From Halomarina pelagica (GTDB taxonomy: Archaea > Halobacteriota > Halobacteria > Halobacteriales > Haloarculaceae), in the NCBI RefSeq assembly GCF_024228315.1, contig NZ_CP100454.1:2108001-2172000 (forward strand): DNA of 64,000 nucleotides, read 5' to 3'. How positions within the stretch are numbered: position 1 is the stretch's first letter; every line of letters begins with the position of its first letter. Under the pieces are notes generated by a model. The model ran no database searches and was not told the DNA's origin. It worked only from the letters and a program-made list of their open reading frames with translations. Shown here one piece after another: positions 25,349 through 33,712 of the stretch. A program made the translations under genes and the position numbers.

Positions 25349-27931
25349 CTACGGTTCCGGGGTCTCCTCGGGAGCCGGTTCCGGTCGGACGTGCGCGAGG
25401 CGCATCGCGTTGCCGGTCACCCCGAGGCTCATCCCCATGTCGCCGACGACGACGGCGAGGGCGACGCTGACGTACCCGAGCGGGACGCCGAGTGCGAGGG
25501 CGGCCTTCGCGCCGAGGCTGAGCCAGACGTTCTGACGGATGACGCGGGTGGCGGTGTGCGAGAGGCGGTAGAGATAGGGAAGTTTGGCGAGGTCGTCGCC
25601 CATGAGGGCAATGTCGGCAGTGTCGAGGGCGGTGTCGGTGCCGGCCGCACCCATGGCGATGCCGACGGTGGCGGTGGCGAGCGCCGGCGCGTCGTTGATG
25701 CCGTCGCCTACCATCGCCACGCCGTCGAACCGCTCGGTCAGCTCTTCGATCGCTTCGACCTTCTGGTCGGGGAGGAGGCCGGCGCGGACGTCGTCGACGC
25801 CGACGCGGTCGGCGATCGCGCGGGCGGTTCGCTCGTTGTCGCCCGTCAGCATCACCGTTCGCGAGACGCCCAGCTCTTTCAGGCGCGCGACGGTCCGGCG
25901 CGCCTCCGGCCGGAGTTCGTCCGCCACCGCGATCACCCCGAGGATGGCCGACTCACTGCCGACGAGGACGACGGTCTTGCCCTCGGCCTGGAGCGACGGG
26001 ATCGTCCGTTCGGCGAGGTCGACGCAGTTCTCGCGCCCGCAGTCACGCGCCGTCGGCTCGACGATCCCGCCGTCGGTGGTGGCGTGGACGTGCGAGAGGT
26101 CGAAACCCAGCTCCTCGAACAGGTCAGGTTTGCCGGCGTAGTGGGTGGTCCCGTCGAGGTCGGCGCGGACGCCCCGGCCCGTCAGACTCTCGAACTCGCT
26201 CACGTCGCGCGATCCGACGCCCTCGGCGCGCGCGACGATGGCCTGACCGATAGGGTGTTCGCTGCGCGCTTCGAGCGCCTCGGCGTACGCGAGGACCTCC
26301 GATTCGGAGCGACCGTCGAGCGGGACGACGTCGGTGACGGCGAGGTCGCCGGTGGTGAGGGTGCCGGTCTTGTCGAAGGCGACCGCGTCGATCGCCCCCA
26401 TCGCCTCCAGGTACGATCCCCCCTTGATGAGCACGCCGTTTTTCGCCGCGCTCGTGATCCCCGACACCACCGACACCGGCGTCGAGATGACGAACGCGCA
26501 CGGACAGGCGATGACGAGGAACGTCAGTCCGCGCACGAACCACGTCCCCCACGGCGCGCCGAACGCGAGCGGCGGCACCGCGGCGGTGAGGATCGCGAGG
26601 GCGACGACCGCCGGCGTGTAATAGTCCGCGAAGCGCTCGACGAACCGCTCGCGCTCGGTCCGCCGCTCCCGCGCGCCCTGCACCATCTCGATGATGTGCG
26701 CGAGGGTGGTGTCGTCGGCCGTCGCGGTGGTCCGCACCTCCAGGTACCCTTCCTGGGTGATGGTGCCGGCGTAGACCTCGTCGCCGACCGCCTTGTCCAC
26801 GGGCACCGACTCGCCCGTGATCGGTGCCTGGTTCACCGCGCTCGACCCCTCGATCACTTCGCCGTCGAGGGGGATCTGCTCGCCGGGGCGGACGACGAGC
26901 ACGTCGCCGACGGCGACGTCCTCGACGGGAACGGTGACTTCTTCGACGGGGGCGGCTTCGCCGGCTGCTCGGGGCGTCTCCGACGCGCCGGTGTCGCGCC
27001 GGACGGTCGCCTCCGCCGGCGACAGGTCCATCAGCTCGCGCAGCGAGTCCCGCGCGCGGTCCATCGCGTACTGCTCGAGCAGTTCGGCGACGCTGAACAG
27101 TACGGCGAGCGTGGCCGCCTCCTCGAAGTAGCCGATGCCAGTCGCGGCGACGATGGCGGTCCCCATCAGGAGGTCGATGTCGAGGCTCCGGGTGCGCGCC
27201 GAGTAGTAGCCGCTGCGGACCACCGGCAGGCCGCTGCTGAGGGCGGCGGCGAACAGGAGGACGTCCGCGAGCGAGAGGTCGTACCAGAGAAACGTCCCGA
27301 CGGGGACGTTCCGCCCCACGAGGACGAACTCGAACAGGAGTCCCAGCGCGAGAAAGCCCGCGCCGAGCCACGTCTTGCGCGCGCGCGGACTCGTCCAGAC
27401 CTCGGCGGAGTCCGCGACCGTCCCGGCTCCCGTCCCCGCCTCGTCGCTCCCCGCCGCGACGCGCTCGGTCACCTCGTAGCCCGCGCCCTCGATCGCGGCG
27501 ACGAGGCGCTCCTCGGAGACGCGGTCGGGATCGTAGGTCACCCGCGCGGTTCCGGCCGTCGGGCGGAGGTCCGCGTCGACGAGTCCGTCCACCTTCCCGA
27601 GGGCGTTGTCCACCTTTCCCGCGCAGGAGGGACAGTCCATCTCGGGAACCGCGAACTCGGTCGTCCGCTCCCGCGTCGGTCGTATCGATCGTTCGACCTC
27701 GTATCCGGCCCGTCGAACGCGCTCCTCGATGGCCTCCTCGTCCGTCCGCGTCGGGTCGAACGTGACGGCGAGCGTGCCCGCGGTCGGGCGGGGGTCGAGG
27801 TCGCGGATCCCGTCGAGTCGTTCGACGCTCTTGGTCACCTTCCCGGCGCAGGAGGGACAGTCCATCTCCGGGACGGAGAGTCGGACCGTCCGAAGCGCGT
27901 CCGCGGGCGGCGACCCCGATGGTTGACTCAT
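25349..27931 (-). CDS. Heavy-metal P1B-type ATPase (CPC type, two HMA domains)
   Basis: 860 residues from ATG 27931, with TATA-like gcgatatgc about 26 nt upstream. Two HMA domains hold MDCPSC at C25/C28 and C100/C103. The core has LDIDLLMG, TGES, ACPCAFVIS in the sixth helix, DKTGTLTTGD with the phosphorylated Asp, SEHPIGQAI and GDGINDAPAL. CPC with this context fits Cu+ or Zn/Cd/Pb exporters; the KGGSYLE and the absence of the Cu-type NxxYN motif lean to Zn/Cd/Pb. An insert with DCGRENCVDL in the nucleotide-binding domain may be a further metal site. Confidence 0.92.
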   Translation of the reverse strand: MSQPSGSPPADALRTVRLSVPEMDCPSCAGKVTKSVERLDGIRDLDPRPTAGTLAVTFDPTRTDEEAIEERVRRAGYEVERSIRPTRERTTEFAVPEMDCPSCAGKVDNALGKVDGLVDADLRPTAGTARVTYDPDRVSEERLVAAIEGAGYEVTERVAAGSDEAGTGAGTVADSAEVWTSPRARKTWLGAGFLALGLLFEFVLVGRNVPVGTFLWYDLSLADVLLFAAALSSGLPVVRSGYYSARTRSLDIDLLMGTAIVAATGIGYFEEAATLAVLFSVAELLEQYAMDRARDSLRELMDLSPAEATVRRDTGASETPRAAGEAAPVEEVTVPVEDVAVGDVLVVRPGEQIPLDGEVIEGSSAVNQAPITGESVPVDKAVGDEVYAGTITQEGYLEVRTTATADDTTLAHIIEMVQGARERRTERERFVERFADYYTPAVVALAILTAAVPPLAFGAPWGTWFVRGLTFLVIACPCAFVISTPVSVVSGITSAAKNGVLIKGGSYLEAMGAIDAVAFDKTGTLTTGDLAVTDVVPLDGRSESEVLAYAEALEARSEHPIGQAIVARAEGVGSRDVSEFESLTGRGVRADLDGTTHYAGKPDLFEELGFDLSHVHATTDGGIVEPTARDCGRENCVDLAERTIPSLQAEGKTVVLVGSESAILGVIAVADELRPEARRTVARLKELGVSRTVMLTGDNERTARAIADRVGVDDVRAGLLPDQKVEAIEELTERFDGVAMVGDGINDAPALATATVGIAMGAAGTDTALDTADIALMGDDLAKLPYLYRLSHTATRVIRQNVWLSLGAKAALALGVPLGYVSVALAVVVGDMGMSLGVTGNAMRLAHVRPEPAPEETPEP

Positions 27932-27965
27932 CGCCCTCGCTACGAACGGACGACGCATATCGCTT

Positions 27966-27983
27966 GATTGGCGCACGCCAATC
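27966..27983. promoter_or_regulatory. 18-bp inverted repeat upstream of the metal ATPase promoter
   Basis: GATTGGCG, two bases, then CGCCAATC. It lies just upstream of the ATPase TATA-like box (about 27954-27960), where a haloarchaeal activator or repressor would bind. A half-site-like GGTTGGCG follows at about 27987. The adjacent HTH protein is a candidate binder. Confidence 0.5.
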
Positions 27984-28013
27984 GAAGGTTGGCGAACGAC
28001 GATCCACCTCGGA

Positions 28014-28763
28014 TCAGGTGGGCGACGACAGCGACCCGAGCGGGCGGTCGGCGGCGACGAACCGCTCCGCGAGTTGCGCCTCCGCGCGACGGAGGCGGTA
28101 CGACAGCGTGGACCTCGGGAGGTCGAGTCGAGTCGCGAGTTCCGAGAGGTCGACGGCGCGGGGGGTCTCGTAGTAGCCGTGTTCGACGGCGGCCCGGAGC
28201 GCCTCGCGCTGCTCGGCCGGCAGGACGTCGGCCTCCCGCTCCGTCGGCGGCCGCCGCGGGGAGAGTTCGGTCAGCCGGAGCAGCTCCATCCCTGCGCAGT
28301 CGCCGACTTCGACGCGGAGGGCGTCGAAGAAGCCGTGGATGTCCGCCTCGTTCGAGAGGATGATGCGCCAGGTGTAGCGCCGACCGTCGCGCCGGGTCTC
28401 GAAGAGCAGGCCGTCGCCGAGGTAGTCGAGCGCGACGTGCGGGACGGAGGTGCAGACGGGCGTCCGCTCCCAGTAGGTGTAGATGACGAGCGTCCCGTCG
28501 GTCCGATCCAGGGGCTGGGTGTCGCACTCCGCCCCGCAGTCGTCGGTGACGAGACAGTCGGAGCAGTACTCGGCGGTCCGGTAGGCGTCCTCGAGCGCGT
28601 CGAGCGCCGGGGCCGGTCCCGTGGCGTGATCGACGCGCCAGAGGCTCTCCGCGGTCACGTGACAGGAGAGCGACCGCACCGTCGCCTCGGAGTGCGACGC
28701 GAGGACGTCGGCCACCGGGTTGCACCCGGGTTCGTAGTCGAGTGCGAAGACGAGTTCGCGCAT
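28014..28763 (-). CDS. HTH_10 (Bat-type) transcription regulator with Cys cluster
   Basis: 249 residues. The C-terminal 55 residues (YYETPRAVDLSELATRLDLPRSTLSYRLRRAEAQL) are the HTH_10/Bat DNA-binding domain. The N-terminal part resembles a ligand-sensing domain and includes YCSDCLVTDDCGAEC with four cysteines at residues 67, 70, 76 and 80. It ends 82 bp before the metal ATPase on the same strand. Position and cysteines suggest a metal-responsive regulator of that ATPase. TATA-like tattatac lies about 26 nt before its ATG. Confidence 0.82.
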   Translation of the reverse strand: MRELVFALDYEPGCNPVADVLASHSEATVRSLSCHVTAESLWRVDHATGPAPALDALEDAYRTAEYCSDCLVTDDCGAECDTQPLDRTDGTLVIYTYWERTPVCTSVPHVALDYLGDGLLFETRRDGRRYTWRIILSNEADIHGFFDALRVEVGDCAGMELLRLTELSPRRPPTEREADVLPAEQREALRAAVEHGYYETPRAVDLSELATRLDLPRSTLSYRLRRAEAQLAERFVAADRPLGSLSSPT

Positions 28764-28869
28764 ACCCCCAGTACGGGCGCGAGGGTATTATACGGGGATC
28801 GATGCGGCGGATCGTCGCGCGCGTCGCTCGCCCGACCGATCTCGACTCCCCGCGCTCTGCGCTCCGCCC

Positions 28870-29685
28870 TCACAGCCCGAGGCGGTCGCGTAGCCTGTCG
28901 ATCGGACCGCCCGTCTCCCCGAAGATCGTCCGCATCTCGTCGTCCGCGAGCGCGAAGTCGAACACGTCGAAGTTCTCCCGCAGGTGGTCGCGTCCGGCCG
29001 CCTTCGGGATCGCCGCGACCGTCTCCTGCTGGAGGAGCCAGCGGAGCGCGACCTGGGCCGCGGTCTTCCCGTACCGGTCGCCGATCTCCGCGAGCGTCGC
29101 GTTCGACGTCACCTTCCCGACGGCGAGCGGGCTGTACGCCGTCAGCACGATCCCTTCGTCGATGCAGGTCTCGAGGAGCGCCGACTGGTCGCGGTAGGGG
29201 TGGTACTCGACCTGGTTCGTGAGGATCGGCGCGTCGGAGACCGCCATCGCCCGGCGCAACTGGTCGACCGAGAAGTTACTCACGCCGACGTGTCGGACGA
29301 CCCCCTCCTCCCGTAGGTCGTTCATCGCGCCGATCGTCTCCTCGAGGGGCACAGTGCTGTTCGGCGAGTGCATCAACAGCAGGTCGACGTAGTCGGTCCG
29401 GAGCGCCGCGAGGGACTGCCGCGTCGATTCGAGGACCCGGTCGCGGCCGCGATTCGACTCGCTCAGCTTCGTCGTGACGAACACGTGGTCGCGGTCGACG
29501 TCGGCGGTCGAGACGGCGGCTCCCACGGCCCCCTCGGTGCCGTAGCTCTGGGCCGTGTCGACGTGGCGGTAGCCGACGTCGAGGGCCGCCTCGACCGCTC
29601 GCCGACAGGCGTCGGGCGAGTCGAACCGCGCGGTTCCCAGCCCGAGGGCGGGGACTTCGACGCCCTGCGTGGTTACGTACTCCAT
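28870..29685 (-). CDS. Aldo/keto reductase
   Basis: 271 residues of the AKR (alpha/beta)8 family. VDTAQSYGTE provides the catalytic Asp and Tyr, FVTTKLSESN the Lys, and DLLLMHSPNS the His. SNFSVDQLRRAM, TNQVEYHPY, TAYSPLAVGKV and AIPKAAGRDHLRENF complete the NADPH-binding barrel. It reduces aldehydes or keto compounds with NADPH; the substrate is not determined. Confidence 0.92.
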   Translation of the reverse strand: MEYVTTQGVEVPALGLGTARFDSPDACRRAVEAALDVGYRHVDTAQSYGTEGAVGAAVSTADVDRDHVFVTTKLSESNRGRDRVLESTRQSLAALRTDYVDLLLMHSPNSTVPLEETIGAMNDLREEGVVRHVGVSNFSVDQLRRAMAVSDAPILTNQVEYHPYRDQSALLETCIDEGIVLTAYSPLAVGKVTSNATLAEIGDRYGKTAAQVALRWLLQQETVAAIPKAAGRDHLRENFDVFDFALADDEMRTIFGETGGPIDRLRDRLGL

Positions 29686-29769
29686 GGGTCGAACGCCTCC
29701 GTTTCCCCTTCGCGCGCCGGCGACGAAAAGGAACGGCCGGCAACGTCCCGACTCGGGCGGGGGGACTCC

Positions 29770-30261
29770 TCAGTCGGCGTGACGCGAACCGGACGCGTCG
29801 TGCCGGGTCTCCAGCCGTTCGGCGACGCCGTGGACGATCGTGGAGCGGACGATCGCCCGCCAGACCTCGCGGGGTAGCGATCGGAGGACGGACCGCAGGA
29901 AGGTTCGGACCGCGCTCGTCATCGAACCCGCCGAGAGGGCGCTCACCGCCTCCCGATACGCTCCGGCGAGCGCGTCGTAGTCCTCGGCGTACAGCGCGAA
30001 CGTGTCCGGGTTGGTCGTGGGCGGGTACGGGGGAGACTCCCACCCCGCGGGGAGGTCGGGAAGGAGCGCTTCCCAGCGCATCGCGGCGAGGTCGAGGACC
30101 CGCCGCCGTCGAGCGACCGAGGCGCAGCTATCCAGGAGGAGTGCGACCTGCCGGTAGGCCGACGCGGTCCGTGCGGCCGTCTCGGCGGCGGTGCGACACT
30201 GGGCGACGAGGATGTCCCGTGGCGACTCCTCGAGCGACGGAGTCGCGCTCGTGGCGGACAT
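29770..30261 (-). CDS. Unrecognised helical protein
   Basis: 163 residues from the ATG giving MSATSATPSLEESPRD; longer in-frame starts add 41 basic residues that look non-coding. Mainly helical with two cysteines in the first half (AQCRTAAET, DSCASVARRRR), a Pro-rich turn (ESPPYPPTTNPD) and a basic C-terminal helix. No family is recognised. Confidence 0.5.
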   Translation of the reverse strand: MSATSATPSLEESPRDILVAQCRTAAETAARTASAYRQVALLLDSCASVARRRRVLDLAAMRWEALLPDLPAGWESPPYPPTTNPDTFALYAEDYDALAGAYREAVSALSAGSMTSAVRTFLRSVLRSLPREVWRAIVRSTIVHGVAERLETRHDASGSRHAD

Positions 30262-30420
30262 GAGTGGCCGTCGGGTGACTCTCCGGATAACTGTTCCGTC
30301 ACCGATCGTATCGTCATCGCGTGCGACGGGAATACACATAGCCCCGCTACGCGCTCGCATTCGGCACGGAGCGGCGATCCGCACCGCCGCGCCCGACGGC
30401 CGAAGCGACGGCGGTGCGGG

Positions 30421-30684
30421 TCAGAACCCGGTGTAGTACATGAGGAAGCCGACGACGAGCCAGCCTCCGACGAGTAGACCGACCGCGAGGGCGAGCACTA
30501 CGTCGCGGGGAGTGATCCCCTGCGCGACGTACTCGCCGTCGGCTCCTCGCATCGCTCCACAGCGGAGACACTCCTGTGCGTCGAGGAACGGGTGATCGGT
30601 CCACTCGTGACCGGCCCGCCAGCAGACCACGGGGCCGAACAGCGACGGCTCCGGCGGCGGCGGTGGCGACGCGGAGTCGTTCAT
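30421..30684 (-). CDS. Small membrane protein with CxxC zinc-ribbon-like segment
   Basis: 87 residues. VCWRAGHEWTDHPFLDAQECLRCGAMRG contains C/H pairs able to bind a metal, and VLALAVGLLVGGWLVVGFLMYYTGF is a C-terminal membrane anchor. The Pro-rich first 15 residues are probably disordered. Unknown function; a tail-anchored layout. Confidence 0.6.
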   Translation of the reverse strand: MNDSASPPPPPEPSLFGPVVCWRAGHEWTDHPFLDAQECLRCGAMRGADGEYVAQGITPRDVVLALAVGLLVGGWLVVGFLMYYTGF

Positions 30685-30687
30685 CAC

Positions 30688-31059
30688 GTGCGACTCCCTC
30701 CGTCAACGAGGCGTGCGAGCAACATACCTCGACAGAGGGGCTACATCTCATAAAACGCTGACGAGCGATTCGCCATACGTGAGTACGTTCACGTGCTTTC
30801 ATATCTATTTATTTTCACTCGTTGAGGGACGGTTACGGAAGTACCCTTCGCGTCACGCAGAACAGGCCCGACGGACTGAGCCAGACGTGCTCGTTCGCTT
30901 CGCTCGTTGCGCGCGCCTTGCAGGGTTCAAATCCGTCGGTACGCTCACCACGCCTCGCTAGCGCTCGGCGGGTTCACGAGCCCGACGGGACCGAGCGAAG
31001 CCGAAGGCTTCGCGAGGGTCGTCGGGCGAGTCGACCGAGGAGCGAAGCGACGAGGGAGA
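30688..31059. repeat. Intergenic region carrying tRNA-end repeat fragments
   Basis: No gene is seen. 30881-30934 matches, inverted, 60243-60296 near tRNA-Asp with about seven mismatches and ends in a T-arm-like GGGTTCAAATCC. 30978-30990 (gagcccgacggga) is an exact copy of the tRNA-Arg 3' end at 31061-31073. 31020-31080, running into the tRNA, matches inverted 60457-60517. The left part is A/T-rich (ctatttattttcac at about 30804) and could hold a promoter or terminator. Confidence 0.65.
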
Positions 31060-31132
31060 CGAGCCCGACGGGATTTGAACCCGCGACATCTTGGTCCGGA
31101 ACCAAGCACTCTGTCCACTGAGCTACAGGCTC
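31060..31132 (-). tRNA. tRNA-Arg (anticodon CCG)
   Basis: Cloverleaf on the minus strand: acceptor GAGCCTG pairs with CGGGCTC, D-arm GCTC/GAGT, anticodon stem CTTGG/CCAAG with loop TTCCGGA, T-arm GCGGG/CCCGT around TTCAAAT. The anticodon CCG reads CGG arginine codons. The discriminator is G and CCA is not encoded. No intron is seen. A TATA-like gttatacc lies about 28 nt upstream (31157-31164). Confidence 0.95.
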
Positions 31133-31179
31133 TCGTTCAATCGTACCCGACACTCCGGTATAACGGTTGTGTGTTCGCT

Positions 31180-32679
31180 TCAGTCCTCGCCGTCCGGGTC
31201 GGTCGCCTCGACCCGCGGCGTCGGGGTCGACCGCACGTCCACGACGGACTGTTTCCACGTGCCGCGGAGGAACCACAGCCCGGCGGCGATCGCGCCCACG
31301 ACGTTCCCGAGGGCCATCCCGATCCAGATGCCCGTCGCGCCCATGTCGGCGACGAACGCGAGGCCGTAGACCGTCGGGACGCGCCCGATCCAGAGTGCGA
31401 CCATCGAGAAGGCGAGGGCGGTTCGGGTGTTGCCCGCGCCGCGGTACGCCCCGAGGAGCACCTGGAGGACGCCGATGAACGCGAACTCGACGGTGCGGAT
31501 GCGAAGGTACTCCGCGCCGAGGGCGATGGTCCGGAGCGCCTCGGCGGTGCGCTCGCCGATGAACACCGCGACGATGGGTTCGGCGAACAGCAGCGCAACG
31601 AGCGCGACGACGAGCATGATCCCGGCACCGGCCCCCGCCGCGAGGTGGACGGCGCGCTCGGCGCGTCCCGGCTTCTCGGCCCCGAGGTTCTGCCCGACCA
31701 TGGTGTCGGTCGCCCGGCCGAGACCCATCGCGGGGAGGAACACGAGCGAGACGAGGCGGTTGCCCAGCCCGTAGGCCGCGACCGTCGCGGTGGGGAAGGT
31801 GGCGACCATCGCGGTGAGGGTGATCATCGCCAGCGCGCTGGTGGACTGTTCGAGCGCGCTCGGGACGCCGATGCGGACGATCTTCGCGATCGCCGAGAGG
31901 TCCGGCCAGAGGTCCGTCGGGCGGACGGTCGGGCCGACGTCCGTCCGGAGGATGAGGTAGAAGCCGACGATCATCGCCACGAGCCGCGAGAGCAACGTGG
32001 CGAGCGCCGCGCCCGCGACGCCCATCCCGGCGAAGCCGGTCGCCCCGAACAGCGCCGCTTCGAGCCCGCCCAGCCCGAGCGCGCCGAACAGGGGGTTCGC
32101 CCGGAAGCCGAAGATGAAGATCGGATCGAGCGCGATGTTGAGCGCGACCGAGAGGAACATCACGCGCATGGGCGTGCGGGTGTCGCCGTGGCCGCGCAGG
32201 AGCGCCGAGAAGACGAAGAAGCCGAACATGAACGGCGTCCCGAGGAAGAACACGCGCATGTACTCCTCGGCGAGGGGGATCACCTCGACGGCGGTCTCGG
32301 GGTCCGTCGGCAGCAGCGAGAGCGCCGGCCCGGTCGAGAGGTAGCCGACGACGGCGAGCGCCACCGCGAGGAACGTGATGAACGAGAGCGTCTGGCCCGC
32401 GATCTTCCCGGCGGACTCGCCGCTGTCGGCCCCCGTGTACTGCGCGACGAGGATGCTCCCCGCCACGGTGAACCCGCCGCCGATCGAGAGAAAGAGGAAG
32501 ATGAGCGGGAAGGCGATGCTCATCGCGGCCACCGCGGCCGCCGAGAGTTGGCCGAGCCAAAGCGTGTCGGCGATGTTGTACGCCACCTGCAGCAACTCGG
32601 TGACGACGATGGGCCACGCGAGCGTGAACAGCGGGCGCGCCAGGCCCCCCTCGGTGATCGTATCTCGTGTGGAACTCAC
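31180..32679 (-). CDS. MATE-family efflux transporter
   Basis: 499 residues from a GTG, with 12 hydrophobic helices in two halves. LFTLAWPIVVTELLQVAYNIADTLWLGQLS at the start and RIGVPSALEQSTSALAMITLTAM after the midpoint are the two pseudo-symmetric MATE start motifs; FSALLRGHGDTRTPM and LGAYRGAGNTRTAL are the paired cytoplasmic loop motifs. It should export drugs or cationic metabolites using Na+ or H+. Lies next to tRNA-Arg. Confidence 0.9.
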   Translation of the reverse strand: MSSTRDTITEGGLARPLFTLAWPIVVTELLQVAYNIADTLWLGQLSAAAVAAMSIAFPLIFLFLSIGGGFTVAGSILVAQYTGADSGESAGKIAGQTLSFITFLAVALAVVGYLSTGPALSLLPTDPETAVEVIPLAEEYMRVFFLGTPFMFGFFVFSALLRGHGDTRTPMRVMFLSVALNIALDPIFIFGFRANPLFGALGLGGLEAALFGATGFAGMGVAGAALATLLSRLVAMIVGFYLILRTDVGPTVRPTDLWPDLSAIAKIVRIGVPSALEQSTSALAMITLTAMVATFPTATVAAYGLGNRLVSLVFLPAMGLGRATDTMVGQNLGAEKPGRAERAVHLAAGAGAGIMLVVALVALLFAEPIVAVFIGERTAEALRTIALGAEYLRIRTVEFAFIGVLQVLLGAYRGAGNTRTALAFSMVALWIGRVPTVYGLAFVADMGATGIWIGMALGNVVGAIAAGLWFLRGTWKQSVVDVRSTPTPRVEATDPDGED

Positions 32680-32951
32680 TCCCCCTCATCCATCGCGTGA
32701 GGACATTTGAGTGCGTTGGTTTCTCACCCACCGTGACAGAAGAGTAGCACACCGGCGACCGCGAGTGTCGGACGCGTCGAGCGGTCCCACCGAATCGAGA
32801 GAGAGCGGTATCGGGGTGGAGCGTGAATCAGGGAAGGAAACCGGCAGATCGGGAGTGAACTACTCAGGGGAGGAGCGAATCTGGGGTGAGTCGACCGGGA
32901 GGGGGCGCGGTGCGGTGTGAGGGTCGGATCGGGCGCGTCGTTCGAGCGCGG

Positions 32952-33542
32952 TCAGGGGCTCTCGCCGGTTTCGAGGCTGAAGTCGGCGGTGGGGTAGGCG
33001 ACGCAGGTGAGCGTGTAGCCCTCGGACATCTCCTCGTCGCCGAGCATCTCGTTGGTGTGGTGCACGACGTAGTCCTCGCTGTGGCCGCCGTCGGCGATGT
33101 GGCCCGAACAGGAGATGCACTGGCCCTGACGGCAGGCGTACGGCAGGTCCCAGCCCTGCTCCTCGCCCGCCTCGAGGAGCGTCTCGTTCTCCTTGACCTC
33201 GATGGTCGTGCCCTCCTTCACGTACTCGATCTCGTACACCTCCGCCTCGTCGTCGGGGATGGCCGAGGGATCGTCCCCGGCCGCCTCCTCGGCTTCGCCC
33301 TCCTCGAGTTCGCCGCCCGCCTCGCCCGCGGCGACGGCACCCGCCCCCCCGCCTCCGGCACCGATGGCGCGGTTCATCGGCTCGGGGAAGTCCGTCTCGG
33401 CGACGGTCGCCGCGCGCCGTTCGAGGACCTGCTCCGAGATGTCCTCCGTCGGCGTCCACGCGGTGCCCCTCGTGAAGTGCAACGTGACGGCGATGAGCGT
33501 GAAGAGCGCTCCCAGCCCGATACCCAGCAGTGGGTCAACCAT
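32952..33542 (-). CDS. Membrane-anchored plant-type 2Fe-2S ferredoxin
   Basis: 196 residues from ATG 33542 (MVDPLLGIGLGALFTLIAVT). An N-terminal membrane helix is followed by a Gly/Glu-rich linker (about 65-100) and a 2Fe-2S domain with CRQGQCISCSG and LTCVAYP, giving the four cluster cysteines. Soluble haloarchaeal ferredoxin is not membrane-anchored, so this one probably serves a membrane electron chain. Its 3' flank (32711-32951) is purine-rich on the plus strand, thus pyrimidine-rich in the mRNA. Confidence 0.87.
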   Translation of the reverse strand: MVDPLLGIGLGALFTLIAVTLHFTRGTAWTPTEDISEQVLERRAATVAETDFPEPMNRAIGAGGGGAGAVAAGEAGGELEEGEAEEAAGDDPSAIPDDEAEVYEIEYVKEGTTIEVKENETLLEAGEEQGWDLPYACRQGQCISCSGHIADGGHSEDYVVHHTNEMLGDEEMSEGYTLTCVAYPTADFSLETGESP

Positions 33543-33643
33543 GCTGATCGGTTGGGAACAGGTGCTTAATTGCGTTGTGATTATCCGCCCCCTCCCGGTC
33601 CGATCGGTCGCACACCCGCCCCGCGACTCGAACGTGTCTCTCC

Positions 33644-33677
33644 TCCATGAAATTTGTTTAATAAAAAATTTCATGGA
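33644..33677. promoter_or_regulatory. AT-rich 34-bp palindrome in a divergent promoter region
   Basis: Perfect 12-base arms TCCATGAAATTT and AAATTTCATGGA flank a 10-base loop. It lies between the divergent ferredoxin and M14 carboxypeptidase genes, directly upstream of the carboxypeptidase TATA-like ttaaacttat (33678-33687). Very A/T-rich against the genome background. A candidate operator controlling one or both genes. Confidence 0.6.
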
Positions 33678-33712
33678 TTAAACTTATCCCGGTCCCACGA
33701 TAGCTTCGGCCG

